Assembly (NCBI GenBank): GCA_965222695.1
Contig: OZ244967.1
Coordinates: 1,736,001 to 1,800,000, forward strand
DNA: 64,000 nucleotides
Source of the DNA: UBA7957 sp965222695
GTDB taxonomy: Bacteria > Pseudomonadota > Gammaproteobacteria > Granulosicoccales > Granulosicoccaceae
Reading direction: 5' to 3'
In this document: piece after piece, positions 17,947 through 27,451 of the stretch
Layout of the letters: each line of letters begins with the position of its first letter
Numbering within the stretch: the stretch's first letter is position 1
Position numbers and translations under genes: made by a program
Notes under the pieces: generated by a model
Database searches by the model: none
Told to the model about the DNA's origin: nothing
Seen by the model: only the letters and a program-made list of their open reading frames with translations

Positions 17947-18221
17947 TTATTGCAAAGATATATCAATGGCCTTGGCCAGAGCATAGAGTGCGTTGCCCAG
18001 ATCCAGATCGCCGTTGGAAGGCATAGTGGTGGTCGACAATTGCGCAACCACCAGGTTCGTCTCCGGATTGGCGTACAGCATCTGCCCCCCTACGCCTAAA
18101 TGACACAGTGCAGTTCCGTCACTGGTCATCTGATTATGATAGCGAAACCCCTCGCCCAGATAGTATTCCGTGCCCTTGGAGGTATCCCGGCAGTGATCAA
18201 TCCAGCTCTCCGGAATCAGTC
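17947..18221 (-). pseudogene. C-terminal remnant of a beta-lactamase-fold serine hydrolase
   Basis: About 90 codons from LIPESWIDHCRDTSKG to the stop at 17947 resemble the C-terminal part of class C beta-lactamase/serine hydrolase (including NylB-like) proteins, with GVGGQMLYANPETNLVVAQLS as the late strand-helix segment written here in part: GGQMLYANPE and VVAQLST. The catalytic SxxK and YxN regions are missing, and a TGA lies in frame just upstream. An intact AGGAG-ATG (ATG at 18223-18225) opens a different frame that stops after eight codons, as if a deletion had joined a gene start to its tail out of frame. An internal ATG at 18129 could yield only 60 residues. It lies between dctM and the C45 gene. 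Confidence 0.65.
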
Positions 18222-18320
18222 ATGGGATTCTCCTGCAATAACTGTTATTAATGTCTATTAGGCATTTCCGTCGGCAGCCCGTCGGACCGATGCCGTAACA
18301 ATAATCCTAAGTCGGCACTG

Positions 18321-19649
18321 CTATCCAAACAGCCGTGCCGGTAACCACAGTGCTATTTCAGGAAATAGGAAAACCAACACCAAGCCCAGGATTTGCAGTG
18401 TGACGAAAGGTAAAGAAGATTTGTAGATATCGATTATCGTTATCTCCTTTGGAGCCACGGAGCGCATATAAAACAGGTTGAATCCGAAGGGCGGCGTAAG
18501 ATAGGCCGATTGCATGCTGAGTATAAATAGTATCGCGAACCATGTTGTGTCATACCCGAAGTCCCGAACAATAGGTACGAATAATGGGACGGTGATAAAC
18601 AATATGGCAAAGTCATCCAGAAACATACCCATTAAAAAAAAGCACATCAACATTGACAAAATGACAATATCGGGGCTTAGGTCCATGTCCTGAATAATAT
18701 CACCGACCATCATCCCGGCCCCTAAACCGGTATAGATTCGGCTAAAAAACACTGCCGCCAACGTGATCCACGTCAGCATGCCCATGAGTTTAGTGGTTGA
18801 GAGAAGGACATCTTTTAACATCTCAAGGTTGAGACGGCCGTGTAAGGCGGCTAACAAAAGTGCTCCTGCGGCACCGATGGCTGAGGCCTCCGACGGTGAT
18901 GTGATACCGAAAACAATGCATCCCAGAACAGTCGCAATCAGCAGGCCCGGTAGGATAATGTGACGAAGGTTCTTAATTTTCTCATTGATGTCAGCTCTTT
19001 CCTGATGTGCTACAGGTGGTCCCAGACTTGGATTGATTCGACAACGCACCAGTATATATACGATATAAATCAGTGCCAAGAGCAATCCCGGCACTATCCC
19101 TGCGGCGAACAATTTACCCACCGACTCTTTGGCCAAGAATGCGTAAATGATCATTAAGATGCTGGGTGGAATCAGAAAACCCAAAGCACCTCCGGCCATG
19201 ATGGTGCCTGTTACCAGTCTTTTATTATAGCCACGCTTCAGCATGGCCGGCAGAGCGATAATTCCCAGGCTTACCGTCGCCGCTCCGGATACACCCGCCA
19301 TCACCGCAATCAGGGCACAGATAATCACAGTACCTATGCCAAGACCGCCGGGTATTCCACCCATCAATTTGTGCATCATCGAAAACAGATCATCCGTGAT
19401 TCCGGATCGCTGCAATACCAACCCCATAAAAATAAACAACGGTAGCGACACCAGTAAGAAATTATCCATGATGCCGAAGGCAGAGTTCACCAGAAGATCA
19501 AGCCCTGCCGGGCCCCACATAAAGTAAGCCGATCCGACGCCTGATATAAGCAATGCCCATGCAAGCGGAGTCCCGATCAACATCAATATCAGCATTGAAG
19601 CGAACATGATGGCTGTAACAACTACCGGATCCAGGTCAGCCATGGTCAT
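18321..19649 (-). CDS. dctM: TRAP transporter large permease subunit (DctM)
   Basis: About 442 residues with 11-12 hydrophobic helices, the large ion-coupled permease of a tripartite ATP-independent periplasmic transporter. Family stretches include SLPLFIFMGLVLQRSG, GVSGAATVSLGIIALP, and SPSEASAIGAAGALLLA. Two close ATGs (19649, 19643) lie just before and within a few bases of the dctQ stop; a longer start at 19670 would overlap dctQ by 35 bases. It follows dctP and dctQ in the usual P-Q-M order and is followed by the amide hydrolase group. TRAP systems import organic anions such as dicarboxylates and 2-oxo acids; the ligand here is not evident. Confidence 0.92.
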   Translation of the reverse strand: MTMADLDPVVVTAIMFASMLILMLIGTPLAWALLISGVGSAYFMWGPAGLDLLVNSAFGIMDNFLLVSLPLFIFMGLVLQRSGITDDLFSMMHKLMGGIPGGLGIGTVIICALIAVMAGVSGAATVSLGIIALPAMLKRGYNKRLVTGTIMAGGALGFLIPPSILMIIYAFLAKESVGKLFAAGIVPGLLLALIYIVYILVRCRINPSLGPPVAHQERADINEKIKNLRHIILPGLLIATVLGCIVFGITSPSEASAIGAAGALLLAALHGRLNLEMLKDVLLSTTKLMGMLTWITLAAVFFSRIYTGLGAGMMVGDIIQDMDLSPDIVILSMLMCFFLMGMFLDDFAILFITVPLFVPIVRDFGYDTTWFAILFILSMQSAYLTPPFGFNLFYMRSVAPKEITIIDIYKSSLPFVTLQILGLVLVFLFPEIALWLPARLFG

Positions 19650-20175
19650 TTCTCGAACGACCGGCATCAAGTGAGGATGAGAGACCGAACAACAACATCA
19701 TACTTTGAATAATCTCTGCCAATAATTGAAGTATGATTAAACCGACTGCAACCGGAATTACCGTTTTAAACGGATAAATGACCGGCTGCCACGTGCTCTT
19801 GGACGAATATTCCTGTGCTTGCCACGATTCGAGTGCAAATTCAACCGACAGTTTAAAAAACACAAGCATGCATCCTAAAGTCAGAGCCTGTGTTAACACA
19901 TCTATAAGCCCACGCATTCGATCACTGAACTGACCATAGAGGACTTCGCTTTTCACATGGCCTTGAAGGCGCATGGTGTAAGCTCCCGCCAGAATACAAT
20001 AGGACCCGTACAGCATGGTGCTGCTCTCATGTGCCCATTCAGTTGGAGAGCCGAAGATATAGCGGGCGACAATTTCGAACAATAATACAGCAACCATGAT
20101 CAATACCATTCCGCAAATAAGTTGCCCGAGCCACTCGGACAACTTATTCTGCACAGCCAGGTATTTGTCTAGCAT
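19636..20175 (-). CDS. dctQ: TRAP transporter small permease subunit (DctQ)
   Basis: A 179-residue membrane protein with four predicted helices, the small subunit of a TRAP transporter. Typical features are the early hydrophobic helix (LICGMVLIMVAVLLFEIVA in part), the WAHESSTMLYG segment near 50 and the R-x-GHVKSE stretch near 70. The ATG overlaps the stop of dctP (TAATG), so translation is coupled. Membership is clear from position between the binding protein and the large permease. Confidence 0.9.
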   Translation of the reverse strand: MLDKYLAVQNKLSEWLGQLICGMVLIMVAVLLFEIVARYIFGSPTEWAHESSTMLYGSYCILAGAYTMRLQGHVKSEVLYGQFSDRMRGLIDVLTQALTLGCMLVFFKLSVEFALESWQAQEYSSKSTWQPVIYPFKTVIPVAVGLIILQLLAEIIQSMMLLFGLSSSLDAGRSRNDHG

Positions 20176-21191
20176 TACTCCAAACGACCTTTCGATGTCG
20201 CGTTTGATCTTAAAATCTCCACAGCTTTGGCAGCACTTTCCGAACGGGCAGCTTCCTTGTCCCAGACTCCCTGGGCCGCTTTTACAAGTCGCTTTGAATC
20301 TTCATCTGATAGGGTGGTAAGGTTGAATTTGTCAATGTGCTGTTTATTTCCTTTCTCGTACCAATCGCTAATATCTTGTGCCATTTGCTCCATCGCCCGG
20401 GTTAATAGCGCTTTATTTTCTGACGAGAGAGAGTCCCATTTTTTTTGATTGGCTAAATAGTCTTCTGTCCATCCCGGGTTTTGCAGATTCAATACAGTAT
20501 AGTGAGTTCCGACTTCTATGAGTTTTAACGACACATAATCCAGAGCGCCACCGTATATCACGCCGTCAATAACGCCGGTAGACATAGCAACATACAGCTC
20601 TTGACTCGGTAAATTGACAGTAGGGATATCGAAAGATTTCAGCACTTCCGCGACTTGTGGTGTAGCGCGGACTTTAAGTGCTTTTAAGTCATCCAAAGCC
20701 GATACCGGGTTTTTAGTTAATAGATCATAATCGCTGCCCCAACCCGTTGTTATATACTGTACGCCTCGCTCGCTGTATTCACGACGCGCTATGTCAGCCA
20801 GGCCTTGATTTTGAAAAAGATCTTTCGCTTCCTCGATACTGGTCCAGGCACCCGGCATCCCGGTGCGCAGTGCAGCCGTTTCGGTTTTTCCCGCCCAATA
20901 GACCGGAACACCGTGAACAATATCAATCGTACCTTTTGAAACTGCATCATAAAGTTGATCTGTTTCTATTAACTCACCGCCTCGAAATACCTGTAATCGT
21001 AAACTCCCGTTGCTTTCCTGTTTCACAAAACTCATTAACTTTTTGGTGATGTGATCGAGTTCGGTTCCGTAGTACGTGGCCATGCGCAGTGTTGTTTTCT
21101 GCTCACTCCAAACCGTAAAGCTAAGTGTTGATAATACCAGTAGAGTACCGATTATCATTACCCTGTTGAAGTTTCCTTTATGCGATTTCAT
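20175..21191 (-). CDS. dctP: TRAP transporter substrate-binding protein (DctP)
   Basis: A 338-residue periplasmic binding protein with a Sec signal (hydrophobic residues about 11-28). The mature part starts TTLRMATYYGTELDH and has the family pattern LRLQVFRGGELIE, LKALKVRATPQVAEVL (containing the Arg that usually salt-bridges a carboxylate) and GVIDGVIYGG. The best start has GAGGAG upstream of the ATG at 21191. It is the first gene of the dctPQM set, 89 bp downstream of an MFS gene. The conserved Arg suggests a carboxylate ligand, which would suit an amino acid, an N-acyl amino acid or a 2-oxo acid; the identity is not shown by sequence. Confidence 0.9.
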   Translation of the reverse strand: MKSHKGNFNRVMIIGTLLVLSTLSFTVWSEQKTTLRMATYYGTELDHITKKLMSFVKQESNGSLRLQVFRGGELIETDQLYDAVSKGTIDIVHGVPVYWAGKTETAALRTGMPGAWTSIEEAKDLFQNQGLADIARREYSERGVQYITTGWGSDYDLLTKNPVSALDDLKALKVRATPQVAEVLKSFDIPTVNLPSQELYVAMSTGVIDGVIYGGALDYVSLKLIEVGTHYTVLNLQNPGWTEDYLANQKKWDSLSSENKALLTRAMEQMAQDISDWYEKGNKQHIDKFNLTTLSDEDSKRLVKAAQGVWDKEAARSESAAKAVEILRSNATSKGRLE

Positions 21192-21280
21192 CGTCTTCTC
21201 CTCATTTGTCGACCTGATGGTCCGTGATGTAAAAAAAGCTGTCTCTGCGGCATAGCAACGCCTACCCTAAAACAAGTACC

Positions 21281-22444
21281 TTACTTTGCCCGGTTTTTTT
21301 TTAATCCGAATGCCAGAACCAGCACTATAATTGCAAGGCTTGTGATAAAGCCGCCTATGGCGCTCGTCAGCACCCGGTGATAGTTTTCATTATCGAGCAG
21401 CATAGCCGCTATCGCCGGACCCAGCGCCAGCCCGGCGGCAATGGTGAAATTCGCCAAAACCACCACCCGTCCGGCACCGTCCAATTCGGCGCAAAAGCCT
21501 AAATAATAAGTCACTGCAAAGATCAGGGAAAAATTAAAGATCGCGGCCGATAAAAAATAAACCAGGGCCGACACTTCCCCCAGTAACAGCGCGGTACCGA
21601 CGATCATGGCAACGATTCCGAATGCCAAGGGGAGGATCCGGCCGAGTCTGAGGCCGAGATAAAACGCCAGTACCCCCGCGGTAATCGCCACCAGCATGCT
21701 GAGCCCCAGGCCGACACCGATCTGTTCAATAGGGATGCCGGCGGCTACTCCGATTCGATCCAGATAGGCCCAGATGGCATTGTTGGCGACGTAAAAGAGC
21801 AGCAACGACATCAGCGTGAGGATCACCACCGGATTAATTAGGGAGCCTGCATCGGCGTTTTCCGTACCCGTCTTTTGCGTCCGGGCAGGGAACCACTTGA
21901 GAATAAGAGTAACGCTGACGGCCAGCACGGCAAGAAACACAAAAGCCCCGCCCATGCCGTAGTGGCCGAGAAGCGGCGGCAGCGCAAAAAAACCGATGGC
22001 GGCAAAGCTGTATTGAGCGACCAATAACAAGGCGAATACGCGGTCCGGATCCCGGGTGGCGGCGATCGGCGAGGCCATCATGCCGACCGCAAATCCCGCC
22101 CCGGCGCCATTGATAAACCGTACGGCGGCAAAGAGCGTGGGATTTTTCAGGTAGATGCAAAGCATTTCAAGCAGCACGACAACGGCAAGGCCAACAAAAA
22201 TTCCCTTGCGCAGATTGATCCGAATCACCAGTGGCGTGGCGATCAACGCGCCTGCCATCATGCCGAACATCTGCGCCGAGGCAATCAAACCGGCTTCGGA
22301 TTCGGAAAAGCCAAGACTGTCCACAAATCCACCGACCAGCACCGGCATGATTAACAGAAACGCGTAACCCACCGTAATCCCCCACACCAGGGCAAAGGTG
22401 GTTTTCGGGCTATCGATAGCAATGTGTTCGGTGGTTTGGTTCAT
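21281..22444 (-). CDS. MFS transporter
   Basis: A 387-residue major facilitator superfamily protein with about 12 TM helices in two halves, and the RINLRKG loop between TM2 and TM3 in the place of the MFS signature. The N half includes GFSESEAGLIASAQMFGMM. It ends in a short basic tail (KKNRAK). It lies 49 bp after the MMPL transporter gene and may belong to the second hydrophobic-substrate module. Direction and substrate are unknown. Confidence 0.85.
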   Translation of the reverse strand: MNQTTEHIAIDSPKTTFALVWGITVGYAFLLIMPVLVGGFVDSLGFSESEAGLIASAQMFGMMAGALIATPLVIRINLRKGIFVGLAVVVLLEMLCIYLKNPTLFAAVRFINGAGAGFAVGMMASPIAATRDPDRVFALLLVAQYSFAAIGFFALPPLLGHYGMGGAFVFLAVLAVSVTLILKWFPARTQKTGTENADAGSLINPVVILTLMSLLLFYVANNAIWAYLDRIGVAAGIPIEQIGVGLGLSMLVAITAGVLAFYLGLRLGRILPLAFGIVAMIVGTALLLGEVSALVYFLSAAIFNFSLIFAVTYYLGFCAELDGAGRVVVLANFTIAAGLALGPAIAAMLLDNENYHRVLTSAIGGFITSLAIIVLVLAFGLKKNRAK

Positions 22445-22493
22445 AGAGTGTTCCAGCTGTCAACCGTTTGTTATCGGACCACGCGCAGCCGAT

Positions 22494-24857
22494 TTAAACT
22501 GCTTGCGCGTTGAGTTTTTCTTCACTGACACCATTATGGTCGCGAAGGTGTAGAAAATAGGCCAAAGCGGGTAATAGGGTCAATGCACCGACCATATTCC
22601 ACAGGAACATAAAGGTGAGCAGAATACCCATATCGGCCTGGAATTTGATCGGCGAAAAAATCCAGGTCGCCACCCCGACCGCCAACGTGATACCGGTGAA
22701 AGATACGGCTTTTCCCGTGGTTATCAGGGTTTCCCGATACGCCTGATGCAAGGGGTGGCCCAACTGCAGAAAGGACATTAAACGGCTGTAGATATAGATG
22801 CCATAGTCAACCCCAATACCAACCCCCAAGGCTATGACCGGCAAGGTCGCCACTTTCACTCCGATGCCGAGTACGGTCATCAGGGCCTGCGCGAGTATCG
22901 AGGTTAAAGCGAGCGGCAACAGAATACACAGCACCGCCCGCCAGGAACGGAACATCACCAATACCATGACCGCCACTACGCCGTAGACATAGGCGAGGAT
23001 TTCATATTGCGCCCGGCCGATCACTTCGTTGGTGGCGGCCTCATTGGCGGCATTGCCCTGGCCAAGCACGAATCGGATATCGGCATCGTCATTTTCGCCG
23101 GCAAATTGCCGGACGACAGAGGTCACTCGCTGCAATGTTTCCTGCTTGTGATCGGCCAGCTCCAGATCAATGCTCCGGTAGGTGCAGGTATCCGGATCGA
23201 ACGGTTGGGTATTAAACCCCACCCCTTCCATGGCCCGAATGCGGATGCGGTCATCGCGCGGTATCGAATACAACCGCAGATTGCCCTCATTGCCCATATA
23301 GCGGCTGGATTTGGCGTAGCTCGCCGAGGAGTTCACCGCCTGCACGCCCTCGGTATTCTCCAATTGCCATCCCAGCCGATCCATTAAATCGATAGACTTA
23401 TAATCGTGACAGTGACCGGCCTCGACCACAAAAAACGCCGACATCAGATCGGTGCTGGTACTGAAGTGGCCGGTAATAAAATTATTATCGATATTGTAGC
23501 GCGAATCCGCTCTGAGCTCAGGTGCCCCTTTATCCAGATCACCGATCTTCAGATCCAGCCCCACGACAAAACCAGCGGCCGCCATCAATAGCGCAGCCCC
23601 GATAGCAATCCCGGCCAAGGGAGGGTGTGCGAATCCGCCGATCCACTCCCACAGCGGATGTTTTGAATCTTGCTTGGACTGTACATGGTCCACGCATCCA
23701 CGGCTCACGCCCACATATGACATCAGCACCGGAAGCAGCACCAGGTTGGTCAGTATCACTAAGCCAACCCCGATACTGGCCACCATTGCCAGATCCTTGA
23801 TGCCGCCGATATCGATTACAAACAGCATCGCAAAACCGATGCCGTCGGACAGCAGCGCCAACAGGCCCGGCCGGTAGAGATAGTGGAAGGTGATTTTTGC
23901 CGCCTCGAAACGGTCATATCCCTTGGCCGTCTCGTGCGCAATCGAGTTGATCATCTGGACCCCATGGCTGACCGCAATGGCAAACACCAGAAACGGCACC
24001 AGCACGGAAAATACGCCCAGATCAAAGCCCAACAGATTCAAGACGCCCAGTTGCCAGATTACTGCAACCACCGAGCAGATTAACGGTACAGCGGTTGCAC
24101 GCCAGCAACGCGAATAGTGGTAGAGCAATAGCGAGGTGATGACAAAGGCTACGGCGAAGAAGATGGCAATCTGGCCGAACCCATCGACCAGATCGGCGAG
24201 TTTTTTCACGTCTCCGATCACGTGAATCGAGATATCCTCGTCTTGGTATTTTTGTCGAATCCGTTCGATCGCATCGGACAGCGTATTGTAATCGGTCGCT
24301 ACGCCGGTGGCGGCATTTTTGGGCAGAACGAGAAAGTCAATCATCGACGCCTTGAAATCGTGCGAGACATAGGTGCCCACAATACCGGCCCGCAAGACAT
24401 TGGTACGGATAATGTCCATCGCCTCGGGCGTATCGGCAAATTGATCATTGCGGATCACCGGGCCAGAATCGAAGCCGGCGGGCGTGATCGCAAACCACAG
24501 CATGCCCGGCGACCACAGGGAATTAAGGCTGCCGGTATCAACCCCGTCGAGCAGGGACAGCTCATCGCTGATTTTTTGCAATTGCTGTAAATGCGCGTAG
24601 TCGAAGACCGTGCCGTTTTTGCGGGCCACCGCTACCCGGATATAGCTGCTGGCGCCCTCGGCGGAACCGCCTAACAGATCCCGCGCGTTCACCACGAACT
24701 CGTGGCTGGCCGGAATCAGGCGTTCCAGCCGGGTATCGGGCTTGATAAACAGGGCTCTATAGCCCAAAAGTAGGGTTAACAGAACACTGAAGACCACAAT
24801 CAGTGCGCGACTGTTGAATAAGCCGTTTTCAAGGGCTGAGTATTCGGGTTTTTCCAT
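22494..24857 (-). CDS. MMPL/RND-family transporter
   Basis: A 787-residue complete RND-superfamily transporter with an N-terminal TM helix (about 17-37), a first periplasmic domain, a block of five to six TM helices (about 230-390), a second periplasmic domain (about 440-625) and a second TM block. GVGIGVDYGIYIYSRL in the second block includes the conserved acidic residue and matches the partial transporter at the window start. Both are HAE-3/MMPL-like, usually without a fusion partner. It is followed by an MFS gene and preceded by YCF48-like, DUF1329 and DUF1302 genes, completing the second module. It probably exports or relocates a hydrophobic compound between envelope layers; substrate unknown. 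Confidence 0.9.
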   Translation of the reverse strand: MEKPEYSALENGLFNSRALIVVFSVLLTLLLGYRALFIKPDTRLERLIPASHEFVVNARDLLGGSAEGASSYIRVAVARKNGTVFDYAHLQQLQKISDELSLLDGVDTGSLNSLWSPGMLWFAITPAGFDSGPVIRNDQFADTPEAMDIIRTNVLRAGIVGTYVSHDFKASMIDFLVLPKNAATGVATDYNTLSDAIERIRQKYQDEDISIHVIGDVKKLADLVDGFGQIAIFFAVAFVITSLLLYHYSRCWRATAVPLICSVVAVIWQLGVLNLLGFDLGVFSVLVPFLVFAIAVSHGVQMINSIAHETAKGYDRFEAAKITFHYLYRPGLLALLSDGIGFAMLFVIDIGGIKDLAMVASIGVGLVILTNLVLLPVLMSYVGVSRGCVDHVQSKQDSKHPLWEWIGGFAHPPLAGIAIGAALLMAAAGFVVGLDLKIGDLDKGAPELRADSRYNIDNNFITGHFSTSTDLMSAFFVVEAGHCHDYKSIDLMDRLGWQLENTEGVQAVNSSASYAKSSRYMGNEGNLRLYSIPRDDRIRIRAMEGVGFNTQPFDPDTCTYRSIDLELADHKQETLQRVTSVVRQFAGENDDADIRFVLGQGNAANEAATNEVIGRAQYEILAYVYGVVAVMVLVMFRSWRAVLCILLPLALTSILAQALMTVLGIGVKVATLPVIALGVGIGVDYGIYIYSRLMSFLQLGHPLHQAYRETLITTGKAVSFTGITLAVGVATWIFSPIKFQADMGILLTFMFLWNMVGALTLLPALAYFLHLRDHNGVSEEKLNAQAV

Positions 24858-24903
24858 CTTTATCGCCTGTGGTAAACGCTGCGTGATATTTGATTATTCG
24901 ATC

Positions 24904-24942
24904 CTGCAATACCGGCTTGCAATACCGGTAATGCCGTATTGC
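24904..24942. repeat. Short tandem and inverted GCAATACCGG repeats
   Basis: TGCAATACCGG occurs at 24905-24915 and 24918-24928, followed by GTATTGC (24936-24942) that can pair with GCAATAC. The repeats lie in the 98-bp gap between the YCF48-like and MMPL genes and could form an mRNA hairpin that adjusts expression of the two. Confidence 0.4.
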
Positions 24943-24955
24943 CGATGCCGGTAAA

Positions 24956-25960
24956 TCATTCGGGAAGTTTAAAGGTGTGATACCCGCCAAAACCCACCAT
25001 CAGCAACTCGTTTTCGGATAACGGCAAGACATTGGACAAAGGCAGGCCGCTGTCAGTCTGAAACTTGTTAACCGCCTGTAACAATTGATCCAGTGACAAG
25101 ACAATGCCGTCGGCACCGACAATCACGGCGGAACCGTCTTCCATCCAGGCCGCCGCCGCCAGCCCCGCCTCAGTGTCCGTGTCCAGTTGATCCCAGCTCT
25201 CGCCACCGTCGCGGCTGGTCCAGAGCATGCCGCCCACACCCACCAGCACGAGTTCTATCTCGCCTTGCCCGTTCTCACGAGCCGCAATACCGTGAAACGA
25301 TCCGTCATGATCGGTTTGCACGGCGTCGAAGGTCTCACCGCCGTCGTCGGAACGAAATATCAGGCCCATCTCTGAAGTGATAAAGAGGTGATTCTTCACC
25401 GCGGCGATGGCTATAAGATGCCATTCATCCAGATTATCGATATGCGCCTGCCAGGGTTGCCAGCTCGAACCGCCGTCCTGGGTGCGAAGAATTTTATTAA
25501 ATACCCCCACGGCCAGCCCGTTTTCGGCATCGCTGAAATGGATATCCAACAGCGGTCCTTTAATTTCCGCGTCGATGCCTTCGTAGATCAGTGCCCAGTT
25601 CTCGCCGGCATCGGTGGTTTTGACAATGACTTCATCCTCGCCGACCGCGAATCCGGTCTTGTCATCGATAAAATGCACGGCATTGAGTTGCATGCGGGTG
25701 GGTACGGTCGCTTGCGTCCAACTCTGGCCCCCGTCGTCCGAATACAGAATATGCCCCCGCTCACCCACACTCACCAAACGCCCGCCGGCCCAATCTATAT
25801 CCAGCGTGAGCGAATAGCGGACCGAATCAAGCCTGATCGCCTCCAGAAACACCGGGTCTTTATAGTCCGCCACTAAGTGACTGGGCGCCACGCAGAGCAG
25901 TAATACCAGCAGGCTCTTTAGGTTCCTTACTACTGCCCTGAATTCATCTTGCGCAATCAT
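24956..25960 (-). CDS. YCF48/BNR-like beta-propeller protein, exported
   Basis: A 334-residue exported protein with five clear Asp-box motifs (DDGGQSW, DAGENW, DGGSSW, DDGGETF, DGGESW), the YCF48/BNR beta-propeller. I place the start at ATG 25960, giving a Sec signal (SLLVLLLCVAPSHLVA). The frame remains open to a GTG at 26044, but those 28 residues would precede the signal and abut the previous stop. It is the paralogue of the protein at 2945-3979 and occupies the same kind of cluster. It is a likely periplasmic partner of the MMPL and DUF1329 proteins; its exact role is unknown. Confidence 0.82.
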   Translation of the reverse strand: MIAQDEFRAVVRNLKSLLVLLLCVAPSHLVADYKDPVFLEAIRLDSVRYSLTLDIDWAGGRLVSVGERGHILYSDDGGQSWTQATVPTRMQLNAVHFIDDKTGFAVGEDEVIVKTTDAGENWALIYEGIDAEIKGPLLDIHFSDAENGLAVGVFNKILRTQDGGSSWQPWQAHIDNLDEWHLIAIAAVKNHLFITSEMGLIFRSDDGGETFDAVQTDHDGSFHGIAARENGQGEIELVLVGVGGMLWTSRDGGESWDQLDTDTEAGLAAAAWMEDGSAVIVGADGIVLSLDQLLQAVNKFQTDSGLPLSNVLPLSENELLMVGFGGYHTFKLPE

Positions 25961-26052
25961 AGAATTACCGCCCGGTGTTTTAGTTAAGAGATGCCACGCA
26001 TGCGCCCCGCTATACCACAGGGCGCATGCAGACGCACGCACCACGTCCCTGT

Positions 26053-27423
26053 CTATTTACCTCGTCTTCGAACTGCCGCGGGTGTAAAAAACGATGCTTT
26101 CGGCGGTTTGGCATCAAGGATATGCGCCGCTTTTTGCCCCTGCACCCCAAACACAGAGTAATAGGCGCCCACTTTCAGATCCCAGTGAGCATAAAATCCG
26201 TATGATGTCACCGGCACTTCCGGCGCCGTCACGGGAAATTGGATGCCGATCCGCCACAGATTGCCGTTACCATCATATTTATCGGTCGCCAGGGCGGTCC
26301 AGGTGTCTTCATCGATATAAAACACCCGCTTGGCATACACATGGCGGGCATCGGGGCGCACCGTGGCCTCCACCACCCAGACCCGGTGCAACTCCCAGCG
26401 GATTAAATCGGCATTGATTGTTTTCTTGGTATAGACCTCTTCATAGGGCAGATCGTGCCGGTTCAAACGGTTATTGTTATACGGCACGTACATTTCTTTT
26501 TTGCCGATTAAGTTCCACTCATAGCGCTCCGGTGAACCGGAAAAAAGATCGTAGTCATCGATCACGTTAATCGGCCGGTCGGGCGTATCGAAGGCCAGAT
26601 TCGGAGCGCGGCGGACACGGCGCTCGCCGGGGTCATAGGTCCAGGCCTTTCGCGGGAATTTCTCCGCATTGATATTTTCCAGCGCTAAAATGCCGGACCC
26701 AGTATCGCGTGACGGCGTCAGACCGGTGGAGTTGTATTTAAAGATCACGCCAGCCTCGACGTCCTTTTCCGGTGCTTCCGGATCATAATAGGTATGGTGA
26801 ACCTGGTTGGAAAACGTCCACAGCAGATCCTTGCCGTCATTGTAAATCACATTTTCTACCGCCTGGGCCGTATCACGCATGGTCCCTAAAAAACGCGTAT
26901 TGTGATTCCAAATCACTTCATTGCCGTTTTTCGGGATCGGAAAGGGAATGGCCGCCCACACGTTCTTAACCCCGTTCCCCCCCTCGCGTAACTCCGCCTG
27001 GGTGGCATATTGCTTGATATTGTCATACACAAACTGCGGCCAGGCGGCGGATCGGCGGCTGGGATAGATATGCATCTTAAAGGCATCGGGGTATTGGGTA
27101 ATTAAGGCCACTTGCCCCTCACTGAGCTTGTCCTTATGCTCGTTGACGTTGGTGGCATCGATGGTAAAGAGTATTTTGTCGTCGGCATAAAAATCCGGCC
27201 GGCTCTGGCCCCGCTGCCAGCCACTCGGCACAGCATCGGGGCCTAGCCCGCCCGTCCATTCGGGAATCGTACCGTCGGCATTTCCCGCCCGTTCAGCGCC
27301 GACCGGTGTTAATTCCGGACCGCCTAATTTCGCTGCTTCGTCAGCGGTGATGGCGGCCATGGCTGAGCTGGCGCTCAGCGTTAAGGCCACAGCAGCCGCT
27401 ATACCTGAGAGTTGATGTCGCAT
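26053..27423 (-). CDS. DUF1329 family protein with Sec-type signal
   Basis: A 456-residue DUF1329 protein. The signal peptide (residues 1-23, ending SSAMA) is Sec-type, without twin arginines, in contrast to the equal-length paralogue at 1557-2927. The mature region includes GNADGTIPEWTGG, IWNHNTRF and YYDPEA, and a C-terminal YYSVFGVQG segment common in the family. Aromatic and charged residues alternate, as expected for a lipid- or hydrophobe-binding beta structure. GAGGA precedes the ATG. It is 28 bp from the DUF1302 gene upstream and precedes the YCF48-like gene. Confidence 0.88.
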   Translation of the reverse strand: MRHQLSGIAAAVALTLSASSAMAAITADEAAKLGGPELTPVGAERAGNADGTIPEWTGGLGPDAVPSGWQRGQSRPDFYADDKILFTIDATNVNEHKDKLSEGQVALITQYPDAFKMHIYPSRRSAAWPQFVYDNIKQYATQAELREGGNGVKNVWAAIPFPIPKNGNEVIWNHNTRFLGTMRDTAQAVENVIYNDGKDLLWTFSNQVHHTYYDPEAPEKDVEAGVIFKYNSTGLTPSRDTGSGILALENINAEKFPRKAWTYDPGERRVRRAPNLAFDTPDRPINVIDDYDLFSGSPERYEWNLIGKKEMYVPYNNNRLNRHDLPYEEVYTKKTINADLIRWELHRVWVVEATVRPDARHVYAKRVFYIDEDTWTALATDKYDGNGNLWRIGIQFPVTAPEVPVTSYGFYAHWDLKVGAYYSVFGVQGQKAAHILDAKPPKASFFTPAAVRRRGK

Positions 27424-27451
27424 CGCTATTATCCTCGTGTTCCGCTAAGCG

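Noticed and set aside
24956..26044. Longer start (GTG 26044) for the second YCF48-like protein
   Set aside because: It would place 28 residues before an otherwise clean Sec signal and begins 8 bp after the previous stop without a ribosome site.
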